Assembly: GCF_026225065.1 (NCBI RefSeq) | Contig: NZ_JAMFSB010000012.1 | Span: 1 to 42,896, forward strand | Source of the DNA: Paraburkholderia sp. | GTDB taxonomy: Bacteria; Pseudomonadota; Gammaproteobacteria; Burkholderiales; Burkholderiaceae | DNA length: 42,896 nt | Reading direction: 5' to 3' | Shown: one piece after another, positions 1 through 7,483 of the stretch | Layout of the letters: each line of letters opens with the position of its first letter | How positions within the stretch are numbered: position 1 is the first letter of the stretch | Translations under genes and position numbers: made by a program | The notes under the pieces: model-generated | The model's input: the letters and a program-made list of their open reading frames with translations, nothing else | Database searches by the model: none | What the model was told of the DNA's origin: nothing

Positions 1-98
1 ACGATCGGCAGCATCTCTTTGGGGCTGGCCTTGGTGGCGGGCAGAAATCGCGTTCCCAGTCCGCCCACGGGAAATACCGCTTTATGAACGTTGCGCAT
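1..98 (-). CDS. galU: UTP-glucose-1-phosphate uridylyltransferase GalU, N-terminal fragment
   Basis: The reverse strand starts at an ATG (bases 98-96) and reads into the window edge, giving 32 residues. They contain the nucleotidyltransferase signature [20 protein letters not shown], which is the start of GalU-type enzymes. GalU makes UDP-glucose from glucose-1-phosphate and UTP in the cytoplasm, feeding capsule, LPS and trehalose synthesis. A strong ribosome binding site (AAGGGGAG) lies just upstream on the minus strand, so the start is secure. The rest of the gene is outside the window. Sister nucleotidyltransferases such as RfbA share the GxGTR motif, but the [14 protein letters not shown] run is typical of GalU. 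Confidence 0.93.
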   Translation of the reverse strand, partial: MRNVHKAVFPVGGLGTRFLPATKASPKEMLPI

Positions 99-341
99 TT
101 CGTCACTCCCCTTTCGTGTCGTTGTTTCCGGTTTCCCGCTATGTGAATCTGAGCCTATTCCGCAGCTGTCGAAATTACCTGCCAACTGTTCGCCCTTTCC
201 CGCCGCCCGGGCGAAGCCATGCCTATACGGGGCAACGCGCTACTTAAATTAAGTTTCATCAAACGATTGCCCTGTTTCAACCAACGCACGCGCCCGTCGA
301 TCCATAATTTCCTCAACGTGATACGTATTGAGGAGCCGGAC

Positions 342-716
342 ATGCCGATGACGATCGAGATGATGAACGAGTACGGTGACAACGCAGTGCGGGTTGCCGT
401 CGACGACAATTCTGTGTTGCTGGCAGCGAGCGAAGTCGACGCGGTCATCGAGCGCCTGAGCCTGCTGCGCGCCGCGATGCGGCCTGAAGTGCCAAAAGAG
501 CCGTCGCGCACGCACCAATATGTGATCGAAATGGATCCTTGCTGGCACACGGAGAAACATCCGCTCTATGACGGCGCCGTTCTGTTCATGCGTCACACCG
601 GTCTTGGTTGGGCCGGCTTTGCACTGCCCACGGCAAGCCTCGCCAAACTCAACGACGCCTTGTCGAAGCATCTCAAGCAGCTTGAAGTGGAAGAAGCGCC
701 TGCGTTGATGAATTAG
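342..716 (+). CDS. Hypothetical protein, 124 aa
   Basis: I do not recognise this protein as a named family. The frame is open from base 219, but I choose ATG 342 because GAGGAG (330-335) sits six bases before it and the residues before it look like non-coding sequence. It encodes 124 residues starting MPMTIEMMNEYGDNAVRV. There is no signal peptide and no membrane segment. The middle holds a predicted helix (VDAVIERLSLLRAAMRPEV), followed by a beta-rich part with WHTEKHPLYDGAVLFMRHTGLGW and a helical tail. The Leu/Ala/Met-rich helix and charged ends suggest a small cytoplasmic protein. It stands alone between divergently read galU and a LysR gene, and no function can be inferred. Confidence 0.7.
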   Translation: MPMTIEMMNEYGDNAVRVAVDDNSVLLAASEVDAVIERLSLLRAAMRPEVPKEPSRTHQYVIEMDPCWHTEKHPLYDGAVLFMRHTGLGWAGFALPTASLAKLNDALSKHLKQLEVEEAPALMN

Positions 717-879
717 AACGCCAGCCTTTCGACGCAGGCATCCGCCACGCACCGCCCGGCGCACCCCACAATGACACTCATGCGTTGCTGCACCGCTGGC
801 ATGATTTGTTCCGCTTTGTGCAGCAATGTATTTCAAAGTTCATCTCCACTACGCGCATGCAACACCCTATACTGACCTT

Positions 880-942
880 TCCGCATCACTGCGGTCTTTT
901 TCAAGATCTCCTTACAGCGCGGCTTGTCCGCGCTTTTTTTTT
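880..942 (+). ncRNA. Candidate small RNA with two hairpins and an anti-Shine-Dalgarno linker
   Basis: In the 395-base gap between the hypothetical gene and the LysR gene, a TATACT -10 box (868-873) is followed by a 5-bp hairpin (881-885 with 890-894, loop 886-889). A single-stranded linker containing ATCTCCTT (about 905-912) follows, then a 7-bp GC-rich terminator hairpin with nine T. The linker is complementary to a consensus ribosome binding site. No good -35 box is visible. The alternative is that only the terminator is real and it ends the upstream gene. Confidence 0.4.
916..942 (+). terminator. Rho-independent terminator
   Basis: AGCGCGG (916-922), loop CTTGT, CCGCGCT (928-934), then an uninterrupted T run to 942. 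It is a textbook intrinsic terminator on the plus strand. It ends either the candidate small RNA or read-through from the hypothetical gene that stops at 716. Confidence 0.85.
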
Positions 943-1111
943 GCCTGTCGCTTTTGCAAGGCGACCCGCGCACCGCGCCTCCCACACGCGCAATGTATCC
1001 ACGTAGTTCATGAACATTGCACAAAATTAAAAAAGACTTAATCAAGCTGGCAGTGCCATGTTATCTGCGAGCGCCCATGATGCACGCATCGTCCTTTCCT
1101 AGTGTAAGAAC

Positions 1112-2035
1112 ATGAACCAGCTACAAGCGATGCGTGTCTTCACACGCGTAGTCGATCTCGCCAGCTTCAACCTGGCCGCGAGACAACTGGGCATGTCGGC
1201 TGCCGCCGTCACGCGCAGTGTCAGTATGCTCGAGGCGCATCTGAACATGCGCCTGCTTAACCGCACGACGCGCAGCCTGTCGCTCACGGAAGTGGGCAAG
1301 GAGTATCTGGACGGATGCCGAACGATCATCGAAAAGCTCGATGAAATGGAATCGAACCTCGTGCAGACCACCCGCGACCCGCGCGGCACCTTGCGCATCG
1401 CCACGCCGATGACCTTCGCGGCCTCGGGACTCGGCAACCTGCTCGCCACCTATCGAACGCTGCATCCGCGGGTCGATTTCGACATCACCACCTTCGACAC
1501 GCATATCGACATGGTGGAAGGCGGCTACGACGTATGCTTCTCCGACGACCGCCGTCTCGCCAGTTCCACGCTCGTAAGCCGCACGCTTACGAGCATCGAG
1601 GAAGTCACGGTGGCTTCGCCGTCGTATCTGGCCCGCCAAGGCACGCCGCGCGACCCGGCCGCATTGAATCGCCACGGTTTGCTGACGGTCTCGGACGGCA
1701 GTTCGCGGACCTGGGAATTCGCGGATGCCGACGGCGTCTACCGGGTCAACACCGGCAGCGCGCTGACAGCGACCAGCAGCGCAATGGTGCGGGTGGCCGC
1801 GCTCAACCACATGGGCATCGCGTTGCTGCCGCTGCCGTTCGTCGACGAAGACCTCGCTCAGGGCACGCTGGTACCGGTGCTCGAACAATACGAAGTCAAT
1901 GGCGGTCCACGTCATGTGTCGATCCTGTATTCGGGGCGTAACTATCTGTCGATGAAGGTGCGCAGCTTTATCGACTTTGCGGTGAGCCAGTATCGCGCAC
2001 CCGACAAGCAGGTCGCGCTGCGCGTCGTAGCGTGA
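1112..2035 (+). CDS. LysR-family transcriptional regulator
   Basis: This is a 307-residue LysR-type regulator, normal length for the family. Residues 1-60 form the winged helix-turn-helix (ASFNLAARQLGMSAAAVTRSV, then LEAHLNMRLLNRTTRSLSLTEVG). Residues about 90-295 form the periplasmic-binding-protein-like co-inducer domain, opening with GTLRIATPMTFAASGLGNLL. The ATG at 1112 precedes the canonical start MNQLQAMRVFTRVV; the ribosome binding site is weak. It lies 28 bases before an OmpR-type response regulator on the same strand, so the two may be co-transcribed, and both sit upstream of an RND efflux operon. A role in controlling that operon is plausible from position only; the ligand cannot be read from the sequence. 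Confidence 0.93.
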   Translation: MNQLQAMRVFTRVVDLASFNLAARQLGMSAAAVTRSVSMLEAHLNMRLLNRTTRSLSLTEVGKEYLDGCRTIIEKLDEMESNLVQTTRDPRGTLRIATPMTFAASGLGNLLATYRTLHPRVDFDITTFDTHIDMVEGGYDVCFSDDRRLASSTLVSRTLTSIEEVTVASPSYLARQGTPRDPAALNRHGLLTVSDGSSRTWEFADADGVYRVNTGSALTATSSAMVRVAALNHMGIALLPLPFVDEDLAQGTLVPVLEQYEVNGGPRHVSILYSGRNYLSMKVRSFIDFAVSQYRAPDKQVALRVVA

Positions 2036-2063
2036 TGGCCCTGAAGAAATACGCCAGCGAACC

Positions 2064-2738
2064 ATGCCGAAGATACTGACGATCGAAGACGACGAACTGA
2101 TCGCGGACGACATCGTGCGCACGCTCACCTCGAGCGGTTTCTCGGTCGACGTGGCGCGCACCGGCCGCGAAGGCATGGCCAAGGTCATGGCAGGCGAATA
2201 CGACGTCGTCACGCTCGACCGCATGCTGCCGGATCTCGACGGTCTGACGATCGTCGCCACCATGCGCGGCGTGGGCATGGAAACGCCGGTGCTGGTGATG
2301 AGCGCGATGTCCGATGTCGATCATCGCATTCAGGGGCTGCGTGCCGGCGGTGACGACTACCTGACCAAGCCCTTCTCCGCCGACGAGATGTTTGCACGTG
2401 TGGAAGTCCTGCTGCGGCGGCGTCCGCGTAATGCCAAAGCGGAGACCTTGCTACGTACCGGTGCGCTTGAGCTCGATCTGGTGCGCCGCCGCGTCACCCA
2501 CGGCAAACGCGAACTCGAATTGCAGCCCACCGAATTCCGCGTGCTGGAATTCATGATGCGTCATGCAGGCCAGGTGCTGACGCGCACGATGATTTTCGAA
2601 GCGGTTTGGGGTTGCCGCTTCGATCCGGGCACCAACCTGATTGACGTACACGTGGGACGTCTGCGCAAAAAGGTCGACGTGCCGGGCGAACGTCCACTGA
2701 TCCGCACCATTCGCGGGTCCGGCTACCTGTTCGGTTGA
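2064..2738 (+). CDS. OmpR-family response regulator without an adjacent kinase
   Basis: A 224-residue two-domain response regulator. The receiver (1-115) has the acidic cluster EDDE (8-11), the phospho-acceptor D52 in LDRMLP, and K102 in YLTKPF, so it should be phosphorylatable. Residues 125-224 are an OmpR-type winged helix ending VGRLRKKVD and RTIRGSGYLFG. No histidine kinase lies next to it. Its closest relative here is the regulator at 11867-12544. The two align over their full length and share GLRAGGDDYLTKPF and FDPGTNLIDVH, which points to an old duplication and possible shared phosphorylation by the kinase at 10453-11856. It is immediately followed by a terminator-like hairpin and then the RND operon, a likely target. 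Confidence 0.94.
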   Translation: MPKILTIEDDELIADDIVRTLTSSGFSVDVARTGREGMAKVMAGEYDVVTLDRMLPDLDGLTIVATMRGVGMETPVLVMSAMSDVDHRIQGLRAGGDDYLTKPFSADEMFARVEVLLRRRPRNAKAETLLRTGALELDLVRRRVTHGKRELELQPTEFRVLEFMMRHAGQVLTRTMIFEAVWGCRFDPGTNLIDVHVGRLRKKVDVPGERPLIRTIRGSGYLFG

Positions 2739-2777
2739 CGCGCAAGCGCGTCGTCCCCTCCACTCTCCCCTCATCGA

Positions 2778-2807
2778 ACACAGCGTGCTCCAAGCAGCAC
2801 GCTGTGT
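2778..2807 (+). terminator. Strong 12-bp hairpin after the response regulator
   Basis: Perfect 12-bp inverted repeat (2778-2789 and 2796-2807, arms ACACAGCGTGCT / AGCACGCTGTGT) with a six-base loop, 40 bases after the stop codon. The following sequence GTCTCTGTTC is only weakly T-rich, so termination may be partial and allow some read-through into the pump operon. Confidence 0.6.
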
Positions 2808-2880
2808 GTCTCTGTTCGTGATCGCGTTGCTACACGGCTAACGCATCGTCACCGCGCTTTTAATTTCGCCATGCCTGGCA

Positions 2881-2975
2881 ACTAAAACTTGTTTCATTTT
2901 TTTAGTCGCAGGGTGTTAGGGCTTGCTCGACAGAATACCGACATCGGGCAAGCCACCATTGGGACTTGCCCTAAC
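2881..2975 (+). promoter_or_regulatory. Leader/operator region of the RND operon with interleaved inverted repeats
   Basis: Within 150 bases of the permease start lie ACTAAAA/TTTTAGT (2881-2887, 2900-2906), GTTAGGGC/GCCCTAAC (2915-2922, 2968-2975), GCTTGC/GCAAGC (2921-2926, 2948-2953) and GGGCAAG/CTTGCCC (2946-2952, 2965-2971). The last three share segments and so exclude each other as RNA stems. They may be operator half-sites for a regulator, or a switching leader. No confident -35/-10 pair could be assigned. Confidence 0.45.
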
Positions 2976-3024
2976 CGACTGACGCCGCCGAGTCATCGCG
3001 CCATTCTGAACGGAGCAGCTTTCG

Positions 3025-6000
3025 ATGTTAAAAATAGTCCGGCTCGCTTTAACGCGGCCTTATACGTTCATCGTGCTTGCGATGCTGATCGTGTTGATCG
3101 GCCCGCTTTCCGCGTTGCGCACGCCAACCGATATCTTTCCCGATATCCGCATTCCGGTAATCAGCGTCGTGTGGAACTACGCGGGCCTGCAACCGGACGA
3201 CATGGCCGGACGCATCGTCACCTATTACGAGCGTACGCTCGGCACCACGGTCAACGATGTTCAGCATATCGAGTCGCAATCGTTTCGCGGCTACGGCATC
3301 GTCAAGATCTTCTTCCAGCCGAACGTCGATATTCGCACCGCCACAGCACAGGTCACCTCGGTTTCGCAGACCGTGTTGAAGCAGATGCCGCCCGGCACGA
3401 CGCCGCCGCAGATCCTCAACTACAACGCCTCGACCGTGCCGGTTCTGCAACTGGCGCTCACCAGCAACACGCTCGACGAACAGAAGCTCGCCGACTACGC
3501 GACCAACTTCATCCGTCCGCAACTGCTGAGCGTGCCCGGCGTGGCGATTCCGACCGCCTACGGCGGCAAGACCCGCGAAGTGCAGATCGACCTCGACCCG
3601 CAAGCGCTGCAGGCGAAGAAACTCTCCGCGCAGGATGTGGCCGACGCGTTGGCGCAACAGAACCAGATCATCCCGGCGGGCACCGAGAAGATCGGCCGCT
3701 TCGAATACAACATCAAACTGAACAACAGCCCGCTGTCGCTGCAGGAACTGAACAACCTGCCGATCAAGACCGTGGACGGCGCAACCATCTATATTCGCGA
3801 CGTCGCCCATGTGCGGGACGGCTATCCGCCGCAGACCAACATCGTGCGTGTTGATGGTCACCGTGCGGTGCTGATGAGTATCCTGAAGAACGGCTCGGCC
3901 TCCACGCTCGATATCATCGCGGGCGTCAAGGCACAGCTGCCCCGCATCGAGGAGACACTACCGCCCGGACTCAAGCTCGTCACGATGGGCGATCAATCCA
4001 CCTTCGTGAAGGGCGCCGTGAGCGGTGTGGCGCGCGAAGGCATCATCGCCGCGGCGCTGACGTCGCTGATGATTCTGCTGTTCCTCGGCAGCTGGCGCTC
4101 GACGCTGATCATCGCGGCGTCGATTCCGCTCGCCGTGCTGGCAGCGATTGCGGGCCTCTCGGCGATGGGTGAAACGCTCAACGTGATGACACTAGGCGGT
4201 CTTGCGCTCGCGGTCGGGATTCTGGTGGACGACGCAACCGTCACGATCGAAAACATCAACTGGCACCTCGAACAAGGCAAGGATGTCAGGAGCGCGATCA
4301 TGGACGGCGCCGCGCAGATCGTCGGGCCGGCGTTCGTCTCGTTGCTGTGTATCTGTATCGTGTTCGTGCCGATGCTGCTGCTTAACGGCATCGCCCGCTT
4401 CCTGTTCGTGCCGATGGCCGAGGCAGTGATCTTTGCGATGGTGGCGTCGTTTGTGTTGTCCCGGACCTTCGTGCCGATGCTTGCGCAGTATCTGCTGAAA
4501 CCGCATGCATCGGGCGGTCACGCCTCCGGCGAACTGGCGGCGGTGATGGAGCCGCACGGCGGCCACCACCCGTCACCCGCTTCGCGCAATCCGCTGGTGC
4601 GCTTTCAGCGCGGCTTCGAGCATCGCTTCGAACGCGTGCGCGCTGTCTATCGCATCGTGCTCGGCCTTGCGCTGACAAACCGCAAGCGCTTCGTGGTTGG
4701 CTTTCTGATCGTCGTCGGTGCGTCGTTCCTGCTTGCCCCGTGGCTGGGACGCAATTTCTTTCCCGACATCGACTCGGGCGAAATCGCGCTTCATGTCCGT
4801 GCGCCGGTCGGCACGCGAATCGAAGACACCGCCGATGAGTTCGATCACATCGAGAACGCCGTGCGCAGCGTGGTGCCGCCCAATCAACTCGGCAGCATCA
4901 TCGACAACGTCGGCTTGCCGAACAGCGGTATCAACCTGACCTATAACAATAGTGGCACCACGGGTCCGAACGACGGCGACATCATGATTTCGTTGAACGA
5001 AAATCATGCGCCCACCGCCGGCTATGTGAAAACGCTGCGCAAGATTCTGCCGCGCGAATTTCCCGGTACGACCTTCTCGTTCCTGCCCGCCGACATCGTC
5101 AGCCAGATTCTGAACTTCGGCTCACCGGCACCGATCGACCTGCAGATAGCGGGGCCGAATCAGGATGCCAATCATCGCTACGCCAACGAAGTGATGCGCC
5201 GCATGCGCCTGATTCCGGGCATCGCCGATACGCGCATCCAGCAGGCGTCGACCTACCCGCAGTTCACCGTGTCGGTTGACCGTTCGCGGGCAGACGAACT
5301 GGGCATCACCGAGCAGGACGTGACCAACTCCGTGGTGGCGAGCCTGTCGGGCACGAGCCAGGTATCGCCCACTTACTGGCTGAATCCGCATAACGGTGTG
5401 TCGTATCCGATCGTCGCGCAGACGCCGCAATACCGCATGGAGTCGCTCTCGGCGCTGGACAATCTGCCCATTACTGGCAAGGACGGCCAGTCGCAGATTC
5501 TGGGCGGCATTGCGACGATCGAGCGCGGCGTCGGCGATGCCGTCGTCTCGCACTACAACATCGAGCCGCTTTACGATGTGTTTGCGACGACCCAGGGGCG
5601 CGATCTCGGCGCCGTGGCAACGGATATCCAGCACATCCTGCATGCAACGGCGAAAGACGTGCCGAAGGGTTCGACGGTCACCTTGCGCGGCCAGGTCGAG
5701 ACGATGAACAGCGCCTTCCTCGGACTCTCGCTCGGCCTCGTCGGTGCGATCGCGTTGATCTACATGCTGATCGTCGTCAACTTCCATTCGTGGTCCGACG
5801 CCTTCGTTATCGTTACCGCGTTGCCCGCGGCGCTCGCCGGAATCGTCTGGATGCTGTTCACCACGCATACGCCGCTCTCGGTACCAGCGTTGACCGGCGC
5901 CATTCTCTGCATGGGCGTGGCAACGGCCAACAGCATTCTGGTCGTGAGCTTCGCACGCGAACGCCTCGCGGTTACGGGCAATGCGCTGGTCGCGGCGATG

Positions 6001-6276
6001 GAAGCCGGCTTCACGCGCTTTCGCCCGGTGCTGATGACCGCGCTCGCCATGATCATCGGCATGGCGCCGATGGCGCTCGGCCTCGGCGACGGCGGCGAAC
6101 AGAACGCGCCGCTCGGCCGCGCCGTGATCGGCGGCCTGATCTGCGCGACCTTCGCCACCCTGCTGTTCGTCCCAGTTGTGTTCAGCCTGGTGCACCGTCG
6201 CGATGCGGCTAAGCACCCTCCTGTCAAAGACAAAAATCATCCTACTTCCGAAACTGGAGCGCTCCATGTCCACTGA
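3025..6276 (+). CDS. RND efflux transporter permease subunit (HAE1/AcrB superfamily)
   Basis: A 1083-residue inner-membrane RND pump and first gene of a permease-adaptor-outer membrane factor operon. Such proteins are proton-driven trimers that export drugs or other amphiphiles through the adaptor and outer-membrane channel. It has the expected N-terminal membrane helix, two large periplasmic porter loops and a central helix bundle; TM4 carries the proton-relay pair D402/D403 in GILVDDATVTIENI. The usual TM10 lysine is absent: where AcrB has GLSAKNAIL this protein has GVATANSIL, with A968 at the lysine position. GGAGC precedes ATG 3025. The stop overlaps the adaptor start by 11 bases. The substrate is unknown; CusA-type metal pumps are less likely because there is no Met-rich relay. 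Confidence 0.95.
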   Translation: MLKIVRLALTRPYTFIVLAMLIVLIGPLSALRTPTDIFPDIRIPVISVVWNYAGLQPDDMAGRIVTYYERTLGTTVNDVQHIESQSFRGYGIVKIFFQPNVDIRTATAQVTSVSQTVLKQMPPGTTPPQILNYNASTVPVLQLALTSNTLDEQKLADYATNFIRPQLLSVPGVAIPTAYGGKTREVQIDLDPQALQAKKLSAQDVADALAQQNQIIPAGTEKIGRFEYNIKLNNSPLSLQELNNLPIKTVDGATIYIRDVAHVRDGYPPQTNIVRVDGHRAVLMSILKNGSASTLDIIAGVKAQLPRIEETLPPGLKLVTMGDQSTFVKGAVSGVAREGIIAAALTSLMILLFLGSWRSTLIIAASIPLAVLAAIAGLSAMGETLNVMTLGGLALAVGILVDDATVTIENINWHLEQGKDVRSAIMDGAAQIVGPAFVSLLCICIVFVPMLLLNGIARFLFVPMAEAVIFAMVASFVLSRTFVPMLAQYLLKPHASGGHASGELAAVMEPHGGHHPSPASRNPLVRFQRGFEHRFERVRAVYRIVLGLALTNRKRFVVGFLIVVGASFLLAPWLGRNFFPDIDSGEIALHVRAPVGTRIEDTADEFDHIENAVRSVVPPNQLGSIIDNVGLPNSGINLTYNNSGTTGPNDGDIMISLNENHAPTAGYVKTLRKILPREFPGTTFSFLPADIVSQILNFGSPAPIDLQIAGPNQDANHRYANEVMRRMRLIPGIADTRIQQASTYPQFTVSVDRSRADELGITEQDVTNSVVASLSGTSQVSPTYWLNPHNGVSYPIVAQTPQYRMESLSALDNLPITGKDGQSQILGGIATIERGVGDAVVSHYNIEPLYDVFATTQGRDLGAVATDIQHILHATAKDVPKGSTVTLRGQVETMNSAFLGLSLGLVGAIALIYMLIVVNFHSWSDAFVIVTALPAALAGIVWMLFTTHTPLSVPALTGAILCMGVATANSILVVSFARERLAVTGNALVAAMEAGFTRFRPVLMTALAMIIGMAPMALGLGDGGEQNAPLGRAVIGGLICATFATLLFVPVVFSLVHRRDAAKHPPVKDKNHPTSETGALHVH

Positions 6277-7483
6277 GATCGAGATCAATTCGCCGAAGCG
6301 GCTACGCCATCTGAAGCTGGTCGGCATCGTCGTGCTGCTCGCCGCTGCGGGGATCGTGACAACCGGCATCTTTACCCGCGTGCACGCCAGACAGGAGATG
6401 ACCGCGTGGTCCGCCGCGCAGGCCATTCCGACCGTCGCCGCGCATACGCCGGGCCAACAGGGCGCAACGCAATCCCTGGTTCTGCCAGGTCATCTGTCCG
6501 CCTTCGTGGACGCACCGATCTACGCACGGGTGCCGGGCTATCTGCACGCGTGGTACGCGGATATCGGCGCGCATGTGAAAGCCGGGCAACTGCTTGGCCT
6601 GATCGATACGCCCGATCTCGACCAGCAATTGCTGCAGGCCAAAGCCGACTTGCAGGACGCGCAGGCGAACGAAAAGCTCGCGGCGTCCACCGCCAAACGC
6701 TGGACCGAGATGCTCAAGCAGGATTCGGTCTCGCAGCAGGACACCGATGAGAAAACCGGCGACCTGGCCGCCAAGCAGGCGATCGTTGCCAGTGCCCAGG
6801 CGAACGTGAATCGTCTCGAAGCACTTGAATCGTTCAAGCGGATCACCGCGCCGTTCGATGGCGTCGTCACCGCGCGCAAAACCGATATCGGCGACCTGAT
6901 CAATGCAGGCGGCGGTGACGGTCACGAACTGTTTACGGTCTCCGACGCGCGTCAACTGCGGGTTTATGTCAGTGTGCCGCAAAGCGATGCAGCCGCCATC
7001 AAACCGGGCATGACAGCAACGCTGAGCATGCCGGAGCGCCCCGGGATGACATTCCAGGCGAAGCTGCTCGACACTGACGATTCGATCACACAGTCTTCCG
7101 GCACCCTGCTGGTGCAACTGGAAGTCGATAACCAGAACGGCCTGCTGATTCCGGGCGAGTACACTGAAGTGCACTTCGCGATGCCGACCGATCCTCATGC
7201 GCTGCTCGTTCCAGCCAGCGCGTTGATCTTCCGGCAAAGCGGCTTGCAGGTGGCCGTGGTCGGTAAGGACGACCACGCAATACTCAAGCCTGTCACGATT
7301 GCTACGGATCTCGGCACCCAGGTCGAAATCGGCTCGGGCATCGAAGCCAACGATCGCGTGATCGACAATCCGCCCGACTCGATTGCCACCGGCGACGCGG
7401 TGCGGCTCGCGGCTACGCACGCTGCCAACCCTTCCCCCACGTCGCTCGCGGACCATGGCGACGCGGAGCGCGCCCATGGCTAG
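6266..7483 (+). CDS. RND efflux periplasmic adaptor subunit (membrane fusion protein)
   Basis: A 405-residue HlyD/AcrA-type adaptor that links the inner-membrane pump to the outer-membrane channel. I place the start at ATG 6266, eleven bases inside the permease gene and preceded by GGAG (6256-6259). The frame is open further upstream but only as the permease shadow. Residues 18-36 are a membrane anchor (LVGIVVLLAAAGIVTTGIF) and there is no lipobox. A biotinyl-lipoyl half motif (VPGYLHAWYADIGAHVKAGQLL) is followed by a coiled-coil hairpin (LDQQLLQAKADLQDAQANEKLA and ASAQANVNRLEAL), the second lipoyl half (RITAPFDGVVTARKTDIGDL) and beta-barrel domains. It overlaps the next gene by eight bases, so translation is probably coupled. 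Confidence 0.95.
   Translation: MSTEIEINSPKRLRHLKLVGIVVLLAAAGIVTTGIFTRVHARQEMTAWSAAQAIPTVAAHTPGQQGATQSLVLPGHLSAFVDAPIYARVPGYLHAWYADIGAHVKAGQLLGLIDTPDLDQQLLQAKADLQDAQANEKLAASTAKRWTEMLKQDSVSQQDTDEKTGDLAAKQAIVASAQANVNRLEALESFKRITAPFDGVVTARKTDIGDLINAGGGDGHELFTVSDARQLRVYVSVPQSDAAAIKPGMTATLSMPERPGMTFQAKLLDTDDSITQSSGTLLVQLEVDNQNGLLIPGEYTEVHFAMPTDPHALLVPASALIFRQSGLQVAVVGKDDHAILKPVTIATDLGTQVEIGSGIEANDRVIDNPPDSIATGDAVRLAATHAANPSPTSLADHGDAERAHG

Noticed and set aside
249..836. Minus-strand frame opposite the small hypothetical gene
   Set aside because: His/Arg-rich translation with no ribosome binding site; the plus frame has a good one. I am only moderately sure, since neither product is a known family.
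2889..3854. Alternative plus frame overlapping the start of the first RND gene
   Set aside because: Arg-rich out-of-frame translation of the pump; the pump frame has all family motifs.
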